Of a DNA stretch of 9,009 nucleotides, positions 1 through 7,600 are shown piece by piece (the stretch's first letter is position 1; each line of letters starts with the position of its first letter). A program made the translations under genes and the position numbers. Below the pieces are notes generated by a model. It was not told the origin of the DNA. It searched no databases and was given only the letters and a program-made list of their open reading frames with translations. The DNA comes from Propionibacteriaceae bacterium (GTDB taxonomy: Bacteria > Actinomycetota > Actinomycetes > Propionibacteriales > Propionibacteriaceae), in contig JAUMYR010000020.1 of the NCBI GenBank assembly GCA_030528545.1, positions 22,352 to 31,360 on the forward strand. Direction: 5' to 3'.

Positions 1-135
1 GCGTCCGGCCTCGTCGAGGGTGGCTGCGGAGCTGACACCGGTCGTCTAGGCCAGGCGTGGGGCCCGCCCACAGCGCCGGGACCGGCGCGCGACCAACCGG
101 CCGCCGGTGTCCGGCCGCGGGCTCCCGGGCATGCT

Positions 136-159
136 GGGGTTGACCGGGCGGGTCACCCC
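136..159 (-). terminator. Hairpin over the stop codon of the OmpA-like lipoprotein gene
   Basis: GGGG (136-139) pairs with CCCC (156-159), and TGACC (141-145) pairs with GGTCA (151-155). T140 is bulged and the loop is GGGCG. The stem contains the gene's own TGA stop codon (153-155). No T-rich tract follows on the minus strand, so this would be a U-less hairpin terminator of the kind proposed for actinobacteria, or only a 3'-end stabilising structure. Just beyond it, two CGGCCG copies (98-103 and 112-117) could form a second GC hairpin. Apart from these hairpins I see nothing in 1-152. Confidence 0.4.
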
Positions 160-1655
160 TTCACCGGGATATCGGTCAGGCGGAACGGCACATTGTGCAG
201 CCCCCGCGGATCGCTGACCTGATCGAGCACCACGGTCTCCTCACCCAGGTCTGGCCAGATCACGAGCAGCCGTGCCGTCTCCCCGGCGGCGAGGGAATCC
301 TTGGCCCCGAGTTCGGTCAGCGGGGTATCGATGTCTTCCGCGGGCGAGACGTAATCGGTCGGGTGAACCCGCTGGTCGCCGCGCAGCAGCGTAAAACCCG
401 TTGTCGCCCAGTACTGGCGTTCGCTGTGTCCCCGCCTCTGGGTTTCCTGGAAGCGGCGGGGGGAGAACAACTGTCCTAGCGGGTATCCCGTGCCGCCGGG
501 TTCGCCCCCGGTCACCTCCACCAGCCCGATGAGGTGGCGGCCGCGGCGGACGACATGAGGCAGCGCGATCCGTGCCGTCGTGGCGCCATTGAGCCTCACT
601 TCCACGCCCTCGGCCCCGGTGCCGACCGGCCCGGAGGCTTCGGGCAACTGCCCCTCGCCTTGCCTCACCGGGGTCTTCGGTTTGGCTGTCGGCTCGGCCC
701 GGATCTCGACCCGGCGGTTCGCGGCACGGGCGGCGTCATTGGCGTTGGGAACCTTCGGCTGGGTCATGCCCTTGCCGTCGACGCTGATCTCATAGCCCGA
801 GAAATCGATCAGGTCCCTCAGCTCGGTGTGCACTTTGGCGGCCCGGCGCTTCGACAGGTCCAGGTTGTAGTCGGCGCTGCCTGTGTCATCGGTGTGCCCG
901 GTGATCGTGAGCCGTCCTGGGCCCAGGACGCGAAGATCCTCGGCGACACCGCACAGCCGGTCCCTGGCCGTCGCGGTCAAGGAGTCCGAGTTGTACTCGA
1001 AGGTGACGTCGGCGTCGAGGGTGAAGGTCACGGTCTCGGCGGTGGTGCGGGTCTGCGTCCCCTCGTCAGCGCTCGTCAGATACGTGGACAAGGGCGCGGC
1101 GCGGCCGTGCTCGGGCCGCAGCTTGGCGCGGCCGCGGGCCGACCCGAGCTCGGCTCGGGTCTGTTCGGAGACTTCGCCGTCCCCGATGACCGGGACCTGG
1201 GCCGCGCCGCACAGCGGTATCAGCACGGTGTAGCTCCCGGCCGGTGCCGGGCCGAAGAAAACCACCGCCTCAGGCCGGTCCCTGGCATCCAAGGGAGAGG
1301 CTCCCGGGTCGGCGCCGGTGCTCTCCAGCGCGTGTTCCCCGACCAGGTCGGCCAGCCTGATTCCCCGGGCCGAGGACTGCCAGCCATAACCGGCCTTCCA
1401 GATGTCGCCGAGATTTACCCCAGAATCCGCGGACGCGCGCACGCGCAACGCGGTGGTGCTCGCGTCCAACCGGACGAGGGGACCGAGGTCGACCTGGACG
1501 TCCACGCCCCCGTAGGTACAGGTCAGCGAAGCGGATTGCGCCGAGGACGCGACTGGCGTGGCGACCGGGCTAACTGAGGGTTCCGGGGCCGGGATCTGGG
1601 TGCATCCTGAGAGCAGGACTACGGCGAGGGCGGTCGAAACGGTGCGGCGGTGCAT
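153..1655 (-). CDS. OmpA-family lipoprotein, peptidoglycan-binding, with flanking beta-rich domains
   Basis: A 500-residue secreted lipoprotein. Residues 1-17 form a lipoprotein signal peptide (HRR n-region, hydrophobic core) with lipobox L-S-G-C; Cys18 would be lipidated and residues 19-42 are a Pro/Ser/Ala linker. Residues 208-320 are an OmpA C-terminal domain: a GHTDDTG motif (253-259), the N-x2-LS-x2-RA pattern starting at N264, and the terminal NRRVEI. D256 and R271 have the same 15-residue spacing as the Asp/Arg pair that binds diaminopimelate in Gram-negative OmpA domains, so binding to peptidoglycan at the outer face of the cytoplasmic membrane is likely. Residues 43-158 and 349-497 are beta-strand-rich and unrecognised. 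C46 and C149 could form a disulfide. The ATG start is supported by GGAAGG (1668 down to 1663), 7 nt upstream. The gene is transcribed divergently from aspS. The exact physiological role is unknown. Confidence 0.88.
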   Translation of the reverse strand: MHRRTVSTALAVVLLSGCTQIPAPEPSVSPVATPVASSAQSASLTCTYGGVDVQVDLGPLVRLDASTTALRVRASADSGVNLGDIWKAGYGWQSSARGIRLADLVGEHALESTGADPGASPLDARDRPEAVVFFGPAPAGSYTVLIPLCGAAQVPVIGDGEVSEQTRAELGSARGRAKLRPEHGRAAPLSTYLTSADEGTQTRTTAETVTFTLDADVTFEYNSDSLTATARDRLCGVAEDLRVLGPGRLTITGHTDDTGSADYNLDLSKRRAAKVHTELRDLIDFSGYEISVDGKGMTQPKVPNANDAARAANRRVEIRAEPTAKPKTPVRQGEGQLPEASGPVGTGAEGVEVRLNGATTARIALPHVVRRGRHLIGLVEVTGGEPGGTGYPLGQLFSPRRFQETQRRGHSERQYWATTGFTLLRGDQRVHPTDYVSPAEDIDTPLTELGAKDSLAAGETARLLVIWPDLGEETVVLDQVSDPRGLHNVPFRLTDIPVKG

Positions 1656-1700
1656 CGGTGGGCCTTCCGGGTCGGGGGAGCCGGGCGCTCCCTAACCCCC

Positions 1701-1730
1701 ATGATGGACCCTTTGGGGTGCCTTTCTTCA
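1701..1730 (-). promoter_or_regulatory. Weak candidate promoter of the lipoprotein gene
   Basis: Read on the minus strand, TGAAGA (1730-1725) and CATCAT (1706-1701) are separated by 18 nt. They match the -35 and -10 consensus at only 3/6 and 4/6 positions. Transcription would start near 1694, giving a leader of about 40 nt before the ATG. This is the best pair I see in the upstream region, but it could be fortuitous. Confidence 0.22.
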
Positions 1731-1735
1731 CCGCC

Positions 1736-1744
1736 TGTGGATAA
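1736..1744 (-). promoter_or_regulatory. Perfect DnaA-box sequence in the divergent intergenic region
   Basis: The plus strand reads TGTGGATAA, the complement of TTATCCACA, which is the high-affinity DnaA box. It lies about 63 bp upstream of the aspS -10 element and just upstream of the weak lipoprotein promoter candidate. The only near match I noticed in the window is CGTGGACAA (1083-1091), inside the lipoprotein gene. With a single box and no AT-rich unwinding region this is not an origin. It could be a titration or transcriptional-control site, or chance. Confidence 0.4.
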
Positions 1745-1806
1745 CCCGGCGACTCACCTGTTCGCCAGGCCCTCCTGCCTGGTCCCGGCCGGAAGCTCAC
1801 GGCGGC

Positions 1807-1814
1807 TATACAAT
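1807..1814 (+). promoter_or_regulatory. Probable -10 element of the aspS promoter
   Basis: TATACAAT stands out in very GC-rich surroundings and contains both TATACA and TACAAT, good matches to the TATAAT/TANNNT -10 of the housekeeping sigma factor. No convincing -35 lies 16-19 bp upstream, which is common in actinobacterial promoters. Transcription would start near 1820, giving an aspS leader of about 44 nt. Confidence 0.45.
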
Positions 1815-1826
1815 GACCCCTTGTGT

Positions 1827-1845
1827 CCTGCACCGTCTATGCAGG
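1827..1845 (+). other. Small hairpin in the aspS 5' leader
   Basis: CCTGCA (1827-1832) and TGCAGG (1840-1845) form a perfect 6-bp stem with a 7-nt loop. The stem could extend by GT/AC if two bases (1846-1847) bulge. It lies between the predicted transcription start and the ribosome binding site, with 6 nt between the stem and the AAAGGA. It could stabilise the mRNA 5' end or tune translation. It is much too small for a T-box, and no T-box sequence is visible. Confidence 0.35.
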
Positions 1846-1851
1846 CGACAG

Positions 1852-1857
1852 AAAGGA
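1852..1857 (+). promoter_or_regulatory. Ribosome binding site that sets the aspS start
   Basis: AAAGGA lies 6 nt before the GTG at 1864. The upstream in-frame ATG at 1812-1815 falls inside the predicted -10 element and has no Shine-Dalgarno sequence. The 17 residues it would add do not resemble an AspRS N-terminus, so GTG 1864 is preferred. Confidence 0.75.
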
Positions 1858-1863
1858 ATAAAC

Positions 1864-3651
1864 GTGATCCGCACTCATGACGCCGGGAGCCTGCGCGCCG
1901 CAGACGCCGGTACCGAAGTCGTCCTCGCAGGCTGGGTGGCCAAACGCCGAGACCACGGCGGGGTGGCCTTCATCGATCTGAGGGATTCCTCCGGCCGCGT
2001 TCAGGTGGTCGTCCGCGACGAGATCTTGGAGGCTTCCGGCGCCCACGAGTTGCGCAATGAATACTGCATCAAGGTGACCGGCGTCGTGGAGGTGCGGCCA
2101 GAAGGCAACGCCAACCCCGATCTGCCGACCGGTGAGATCGAGGTCGCGATCCGCGACCTGGAGGTGCTCAACCCGTCGGTGCCGCTGCCCTTCCAGATCG
2201 ACGAGAGGGTGAACGTCGGCGAGGAGGCCCGGCTCAGGCACCGTTACCTCGACCTGCGCCGCCCGGCCCCGGCCGAGGCCATCCGGTTGCGGTCCCGGGT
2301 CAACGCCGCCGCGCGCAAGGTGCTCGGCGAGCGGGATTTCGTCGAGATCGAGACCCCGACGCTGACCCGGTCCACCCCCGAGGGGGCCCGCGACTTCCTC
2401 GTTCCGGCCCGGCTGGCCCCGGGTTCCTGGTACGCGCTGCCGCAGAGCCCGCAGCTGTTCAAGCAGCTGCTCATGGTCGCCGGAATGGAGCGCTATTACC
2501 AGATCGCCCGCTGCTACCGCGACGAGGATTTCCGCGGCGACCGGCAGCCAGAGTTCACCCAGCTCGACATCGAGATGAGCTTCGTCGACCAGGACGACGT
2601 CATGGAGCTCGGGGAGGCGATCGTCGCCGAGATCTGGAAGCTGATCGGGGTAGACCTGGTCACCCCGTTCCCGCGCATCAGCTACGCCGAGGCCATGGAC
2701 AAATACGGCTCCGACAAACCCGACCTGCGTTTCGGTCTGGAACTGACCGAACTCACCGGGTACTTCGCCGGCACCAGCTTCCGGGTGTTCCAGGCCCCCT
2801 ATGTGGGCGCCGTGGTGATGCCCGGCGGCGGGTCGCAGCCGCGGCGCACCTTCGATGCGTGGCAGGAGTGGGCCAAACAGCGCGGCGCCAAGGGACTGGC
2901 CTATGTCACCATCGACGACGCCGGTCAGCTGGGTGGTCCGGTGGCTAAGAACCTCACCGACGCGGAGCGTGAGGGCCTCGCGGAGGCCACCGGTGCGCGT
3001 CCGGGCGACTGCATCTTCTTCGCCGCCGGGCCCAGGGCCTCGGCCCAGGCGCTGCTCGGCGCGGCCCGCAACGAGATCGCCCGGCGGGCCGGGCTCATCG
3101 ACGAGGCTCAGTGGTCCTTCTGCTGGGTCGTGGACGCGCCGCTGTTCAAGCCCGCCTCGGAGGCCAAGGCCGAGGGGGATGTGGCGCTGGGGGAGGGTGC
3201 CTGGACCGCGGTGCATCACGCCTTCACCTCGCCCAAGCCGGAATGGCTGGATCGTTTCGACACCGATCCGGGCAACGCGCTGGCCTATGCCTATGACCTG
3301 GTGCTCAACGGCAACGAGATCGGCGGCGGTTCGATCCGGATCCACCGCCGCGATGTCCAGGAGCGGGTCTTCGACGTCATGGGCATCGGCCCGGAGGAGG
3401 CCCAGGAGAAGTTCGGCTTCCTGCTGGACGCCTTCGCCTTCGGCGCGCCCCCGCACGGCGGCATCGCTTTCGGCTGGGACCGGATCGTCATGCTGCTCAC
3501 CGGTGCCGAGTCCATCCGGGAGGTCATCGCCTTCCCCAAGACCGGCGGCGGTTTCGACCCGCTGACCGCGGCACCGGCCCCGATCACCGCGCAGCAGCGC
3601 AAGGAGGCCGGGGTGGACGCCAAACCGGCCGCGCCCGCCCAGCAGGCATAG
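1864..3651 (+). CDS. aspS: Aspartyl-tRNA synthetase, probably non-discriminating (Asp/Asn)
   Basis: A class II aminoacyl-tRNA synthetase that activates aspartate with ATP and loads it on tRNA. It has 595 residues from GTG 1864, a normal bacterial length. Residues 1-105 are the OB-fold anticodon-binding domain. The catalytic core shows the flipping-loop region [11 protein letters not shown] (171-181), QSPQ (194-197) with K200, motif 2 with invariant R219 and the [11 protein letters not shown] segment (227-237), and motif 3 with GWDR (537-540, R540). The bacterial GAD-type insertion lies roughly at 290-410. H31 and G81 match the residues that allow Pseudomonas aeruginosa AspRS to charge tRNA-Asn as well; the discriminating E. 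coli enzyme has Leu and Lys there. This predicts mischarged Asp-tRNA-Asn that GatCAB would amidate. The gene appears monocistronic, with its own promoter and a terminator just downstream. Function is certain; dual specificity is inferred. Confidence 0.97.
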   Translation: MIRTHDAGSLRAADAGTEVVLAGWVAKRRDHGGVAFIDLRDSSGRVQVVVRDEILEASGAHELRNEYCIKVTGVVEVRPEGNANPDLPTGEIEVAIRDLEVLNPSVPLPFQIDERVNVGEEARLRHRYLDLRRPAPAEAIRLRSRVNAAARKVLGERDFVEIETPTLTRSTPEGARDFLVPARLAPGSWYALPQSPQLFKQLLMVAGMERYYQIARCYRDEDFRGDRQPEFTQLDIEMSFVDQDDVMELGEAIVAEIWKLIGVDLVTPFPRISYAEAMDKYGSDKPDLRFGLELTELTGYFAGTSFRVFQAPYVGAVVMPGGGSQPRRTFDAWQEWAKQRGAKGLAYVTIDDAGQLGGPVAKNLTDAEREGLAEATGARPGDCIFFAAGPRASAQALLGAARNEIARRAGLIDEAQWSFCWVVDAPLFKPASEAKAEGDVALGEGAWTAVHHAFTSPKPEWLDRFDTDPGNALAYAYDLVLNGNEIGGGSIRIHRRDVQERVFDVMGIGPEEAQEKFGFLLDAFAFGAPPHGGIAFGWDRIVMLLTGAESIREVIAFPKTGGGFDPLTAAPAPITAQQRKEAGVDAKPAAPAQQA

Positions 3652-3654
3652 CGC

Positions 3655-3774
3655 TCAATCCGCTTGGAGGCTGGCCCCCGCAGGGCTGAGCCTCCAGGCG
3701 GTGCCGATCGTCCCCAGCCGGGCGCGGCCTCGGGCCAGCCGGACCGGACCCTCCCGCGGCGGTCCGCGGCTCAC
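3655..3774 (-). CDS. Speculative 39-residue basic small ORF downstream of nei
   Basis: A GTG-initiated ORF in the nei-aspS convergent gap. It begins 55 nt after the nei stop and ends 3 nt from the aspS stop. GGAAGG (3787-3782) lies 7 nt before the GTG. The 13-base initiation stretch GGAAGGCCCACCG is identical to the one before the lipoprotein ATG. Third-position G/C is about 85%, but that is weak evidence in DNA this GC-rich. The product is Arg-rich with an LGTIGTAWRL core, and I do not recognise it. It overlaps the aspS terminator hairpin, which argues for chance. Probably not a gene, but testable. Confidence 0.18.
   Translation of the reverse strand: MSRGPPREGPVRLARGRARLGTIGTAWRLSPAGASLQAD
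3665..3696 (+). terminator. aspS terminator hairpin
   Basis: A perfect 8-bp inverted repeat, TGGAGGCT (3665-3672) and AGCCTCCA (3689-3696), encloses an inner GCCC/GGGC stem (3674-3677 with 3683-3686). It begins 13 nt after the aspS TAG. There is no T-tract, so it would act as a U-less hairpin. Being symmetric, it could also stop transcription coming from nei on the other strand. Confidence 0.6.
3754..3769 (-). terminator. GC hairpin in the convergent gap, possible nei-side terminator
   Basis: CCGCGG (3754-3759) and CCGCGG (3764-3769) form a 6-bp stem with a 4-nt loop, about 60 nt beyond the nei stop. There is no T-tract. Short stems like this are common by chance at this GC content, so the assignment is weak. 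Confidence 0.22.
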
Positions 3775-3829
3775 CGGTGGGCCTTCCCTGCCGCGCCTTG
3801 TCCCAGTCCCTGCCGGGCCCCGATGGCAG

Positions 3830-4621
3830 CTACCCGGCCGGCTGACAGCGCGGGCACCAGTACACGACCCGCTCAAAGGGTTCGGTCTGGCTGCCTCCAA
3901 TGGTGCCCTGGGAGATCGGGGTGCGGCAGCGCAGGCACGGCTGGCCCGCCCGCCGGTAGACCCACGACGGTGCACCGCCCGCATTGCCTGTGGTGTTGCG
4001 GCGGGAGCGGTCCCGGTTCAGCCGCAACAGCCGCGCGGAGACCTCGACCACACGGGTCAGCTGATCCTCGCTCAGGCTGCTGACCGGGGTGTCGGGGTGG
4101 ATCCCGGACAGGAACAGCACCTCGGCGCGGTAGACGTTGCCCAGGCCCGCGATGACAGACTGGTCGAGCAACGCTAGCCCGAGCGCGCGTCCGCCCTGGG
4201 CGCGGAGGTTGCGTTGGGCCGCTCCAGGGTCCCAGTCCCCGAGGGGGTCCGGCCCCAGGAAGGCCAGCCGCGCCTCGATCTCAGCGGCGGACACCAGGCG
4301 TAGGAAGCCGAGTGAGAACCCGACCGCTTCGTGGGACGCCGTCGTGAGCACACACCGGGCGGTGTGGGCCGGTGAGGTCCAGCGTCCCCCGGCCGGGTAG
4401 ACCCGCCAGTGTCCCTCCATCTTCAGGTGGCTCCACACCACCTGTTCTCCGAGGGCGATGAGCAGGTGCTTGCCCCGGGAGCTGACCGCGGTCACCTCGC
4501 GTCCCGACAGGTCGCGGGTGGCCAGGGAAGGCACCCGGAACTGCGTGCGCACCAGCACTTGCCCGGCCAGCACCGGGCGCAGCCTGGCCGCCAGCCGGTA
4601 GACGGTGTCTCCCTCTGGCAT
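3830..4621 (-). CDS. nei: Fpg/Nei-family DNA glycosylase/AP lyase (endonuclease VIII, Nei2-like)
   Basis: Base-excision repair enzyme expected to remove oxidised bases (mainly pyrimidines in the Nei branch) and to cut the abasic site by beta/delta elimination. It has 263 residues, the length of E. coli Nei. After Met removal the N-terminal Pro2 is the Schiff-base nucleophile and Glu3 the general acid (MPEGDTV). K51 in SRGKHLL is the conserved beta-hairpin lysine. The helix-two-turn-helix spans about 151-170 (LLDQSVIAGLGNVYRAEVLF). The C-terminal zinc finger uses C229, C232, C256 and C259, and R251, five residues before C256, matches the DNA-contacting R252 of E. coli Nei. The C232-C256 spacing is 23 residues against 16 in E. 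coli Nei, so the finger loop is longer. The catalytic set is complete. The gene lies one base after lhr, the order seen in mycobacteria (lhr-nei), so it is probably co-transcribed and translationally coupled. Substrate preference cannot be read from sequence. Confidence 0.93.
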   Translation of the reverse strand: MPEGDTVYRLAARLRPVLAGQVLVRTQFRVPSLATRDLSGREVTAVSSRGKHLLIALGEQVVWSHLKMEGHWRVYPAGGRWTSPAHTARCVLTTASHEAVGFSLGFLRLVSAAEIEARLAFLGPDPLGDWDPGAAQRNLRAQGGRALGLALLDQSVIAGLGNVYRAEVLFLSGIHPDTPVSSLSEDQLTRVVEVSARLLRLNRDRSRRNTTGNAGGAPSWVYRRAGQPCLRCRTPISQGTIGGSQTEPFERVVYWCPRCQPAG

Positions 4622-4622
4622 G

Positions 4623-7600
4623 TCAGCTCCGGAACCTGAGCGCCCGCGGCGAGGCGTAGAACCCGGCCTCCAGCAGTGCGGCGGCGAGCGGGGTGCCCAG
4701 GACCGGTTCGCCGTTGACGGTTTCGGCGGACAGCTTGGGGACCCGCGCCCGCCGCAACGCCCCGACCAGGCTAGAGGACGCCAGTCTCAGCCGCTCGGGA
4801 TCGTCGTCGAACTGCAATATGGTTTTACCTCCCCGTTCCAGATAGAGCACCAGTCCACCATCGACCAGCACCACGAGTCCGCCCGCGCGGCGTCCGGGCC
4901 GGTGGCCCGGCGCCTCGGGCCACTCCAGCGCGGCACCGTAGGCGTTGGCCGGATCGGTCGCCGCCAGCGTCACCGCCAGCGGCTCGGATGCCGCCTCGGC
5001 GTGGGAACGGAGCAGGTCGATGGTCGCGGGTGTGCCGAACTGTGCCGCGCCGAGCCCCTCGACGAAGTGACCGCGGCGGCACTGGCCGCGTTCCTCCATC
5101 TGGGCGAGCACCTTGTAGGCGGCCGCGAAACCGCCGGGGGCCTCCTCGGCGCGTACCGCGCCCCTGGTCACCACGCCGTGCCGGTCTAGGAGGTATTCGG
5201 CCCGGGCGTGCGCGGCGGCGGTTGGGTCCCCCGGTTCGGGCAGAAGGCTCCAGCGCCCTCCTGGAAGCAGCGGGGCGGCCGGACGCAGACGGGCCAAGCG
5301 GGTACTGCGCGCCCTCGGTGCGGCCCGGCGCCGGTGGGTGGAGGAGGCCCCGAGCAGCGAGCGCAGCGCGGCGAAGGTGTCATTGGTGACCCGGCCCGCC
5401 CAGAACAGCGCCCACAGCTCCGCGGAGGGATTGGACGCCGGGCCTGAGACCAGGTCGCGCAAGAACAGGCCGCCCCCGGCCAGCCTGTCCAGCAGCTCCT
5501 GCTGGGCGGGGCTGGCTTCGAAATCGCTGCGTTGCAGCGTGAGCGGTGCGTCCTGGGCGATGTGAAAGCTAATCCACCCGTCGGCGGCCGCGATCTGGCC
5601 GCCACCAGCCACCAGGAACTCCCCGGACGCCAGCAGCTCGTCCAGCATGGCGGGCTGATAGTCCTGCACCCTGGCGGGCAGGATCAACGATTCCCAGGCA
5701 CTCGCGGGGGCCATGGCACCGGCGAGCTGTTCGAGCGCGTACGCGAGGCCATCCACGCCGCGCAGCTCCGAGCCAACGTGCTGCCAGGCCGGAAGGAAAC
5801 GGCCAAGCACCCGCTGGTCCACCGGTTCGATCTGGGCCCGCAGCGCGGCCAGGGAGCGTTGCCGCAGCCTCCGCAACACCCGGGCGTCGCACCACTGTGG
5901 CCCGCTCAGCTCGGGGCTGAACTCCCCGGCCACGACCCGGTGCACCGAGGCAAGCCGCTCCAGGGTCTGGGTGACCACCGCGAGGGGCAGACCCAGCCGC
6001 CCGGCCGCGTCCGCGGCCGTGAATGGGCCGTGGGTAGCCGCGTGGCGGCCGATCAGATCACCCAGGGGGTCCGCGACCGGTTCGGTGAACGCCGCTGGCA
6101 GCCCCGCGGGCACCGGGACCCCGAGCCCATCGCGCAGCCGGGAGGCGTCTTCGGCCGCAGCGAGGCGGCGCTGCCCGGCCACGCTCACCGTGATCGCACG
6201 GCCGGTCCTCACTAGGTCCTGGAGATCTAGGCGGTCAGCCATCCGGGCCGACAGGTCCGCTTCGCTCAGTGGGCCGAGCAGGCGGAGCAGGTCGGCGGCC
6301 CCTTCCAGGCCCCGCAACCGCCTGCTGGGGCTCAGGTGTTGTAGTTCGGCCTCCACCGCGGCGATGACTCCGGTATCCAGCAGTTCCCGCAGGTCGGTGC
6401 GTCCGAGGAGCTCGGAGAGCAGGTTCACGTCCAGGCTGAGCGCCGCGGTCCTGCGTTCGGCTAGGGGAGCGTCCTGTTCGTAGAGGTAGCGGGCGATATA
6501 TCCGAAGAGCAGGGTCTTGGCGAAAGGGCTCGGCGAGGGTGTGGTCACCTCGACCAGCCGGATGCGGCCGGTGACCAGCCCGGACAGCAGTTGTCGCAGG
6601 CCGGGCAGATCGTAGACGTCGTGCAGGCATTCCCGCACGGTCTCCAAGATGATGGGGAACTCTGGATAGCCGCGGGCCACATCGAGCAGCTGGCTCGCCC
6701 GGAGCCGCTGTTGCCACAGCGGCGAACGACGCCCGGGATCCCGGCGGGGGAGCAGCAGCGCCCGGGCGGCGCATTCCCGGAAGCGGGACGCGAACAGCGC
6801 CGAACCCCCGACCTCGGCGGTGACCACATCGATCACCTCGTCGGGGTCGAAGACGAATAGAGCGGTTCCGGGAGGATCGTCGTCGATCATCGGCACCCGC
6901 GCGACGATCCCATCGTCGGCGGCCATGACGGCCCCATCTACCCCATAGCGCTCCCGCAGCCGCGCCCCGAGAGCGAGGGCCCACGGAGCATGTACCGCCA
7001 ACCCGAAGGGGGAGTGCAGCACCACCCGCCAGTCGCCCAGCTCGTCGGTGAACCGCTCCACGACCAGCTCGGTCCCGCTCGGGACGGTACCCGTGGCCTC
7101 GGCCTGTTCGGCGAGGTAGGCCAGCGCATTGGCCCTCGCGTTGGCGTCGAGCCCGATCTCGGCCAGCATGGCATCGGCCGTAGTGGGCGACGAGACCGCG
7201 AGGGCGCGCTGGAAGGCCCCGAGAGCCCGTCCCAGTTCGATGGGCCGGCCGAGACTGTCCCCGATCCAGAACGGCAGCCGGGCGGGCTGGCCGTATGCCG
7301 GGCTGACCAGGACCCGGTCGTGGGTGATCTCCTCAATCCGCCAGCTGGTCGCTCCTAGGGCGAAGACGTCGCCGATCCTGGACTCGTAGACCATCTCCTC
7401 GTCCAGCTCTCCGACGCGGCGCCCGTCCCCCTCCCCGAGGAGGTAGACGCCGAAGAGCCCCCGGTCGGGAATCGTGCCCCCGCTGGTCACGGCGAGGCGC
7501 TGGGCTCCGGGACGACCGGCGATGGTGCCCGCGTTCCGGTCCCAGACGATACGGGGACGCAGCTCGGCGAACTGGCTGGACGGGTAGCGCCCCGCCAGCA

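Noticed and set aside
1..50. Possible 3' end of a plus-strand gene, frame ending in TAG at 48-50
   Set aside because: Only about 15 residues are visible, with no recognisable sequence; other frames are equally open.
1695..1719. ACCCC/GGGGT stem in the divergent intergenic region
   Set aside because: Only 5 bp with a 15-nt loop; too weak to call an operator or terminator.
1736..1744. Replication origin suggested by the DnaA box
   Set aside because: There is one box only, no AT-rich unwinding element, and no dnaA/dnaN neighbours. It is kept only as a possible single DnaA site.
1812..1863. Upstream ATG start for aspS adding 17 residues
   Set aside because: It overlaps the -10 element and has no Shine-Dalgarno sequence. 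GTG 1864 has AAAGGA and places His31/Gly81 in the standard numbering.
1837..3456. Long 539-residue open frame antisense to aspS
   Set aside because: It is a GC-bias shadow of aspS, with composition typical of an antisense frame and no recognisable domain. aspS is certain.
4894..4910. Perfect 7-bp inverted repeat (CCGGGCC/GGCCCGG) inside lhr
   Set aside because: A short GC-only palindrome within a conserved coding frame, expected by chance at this composition.
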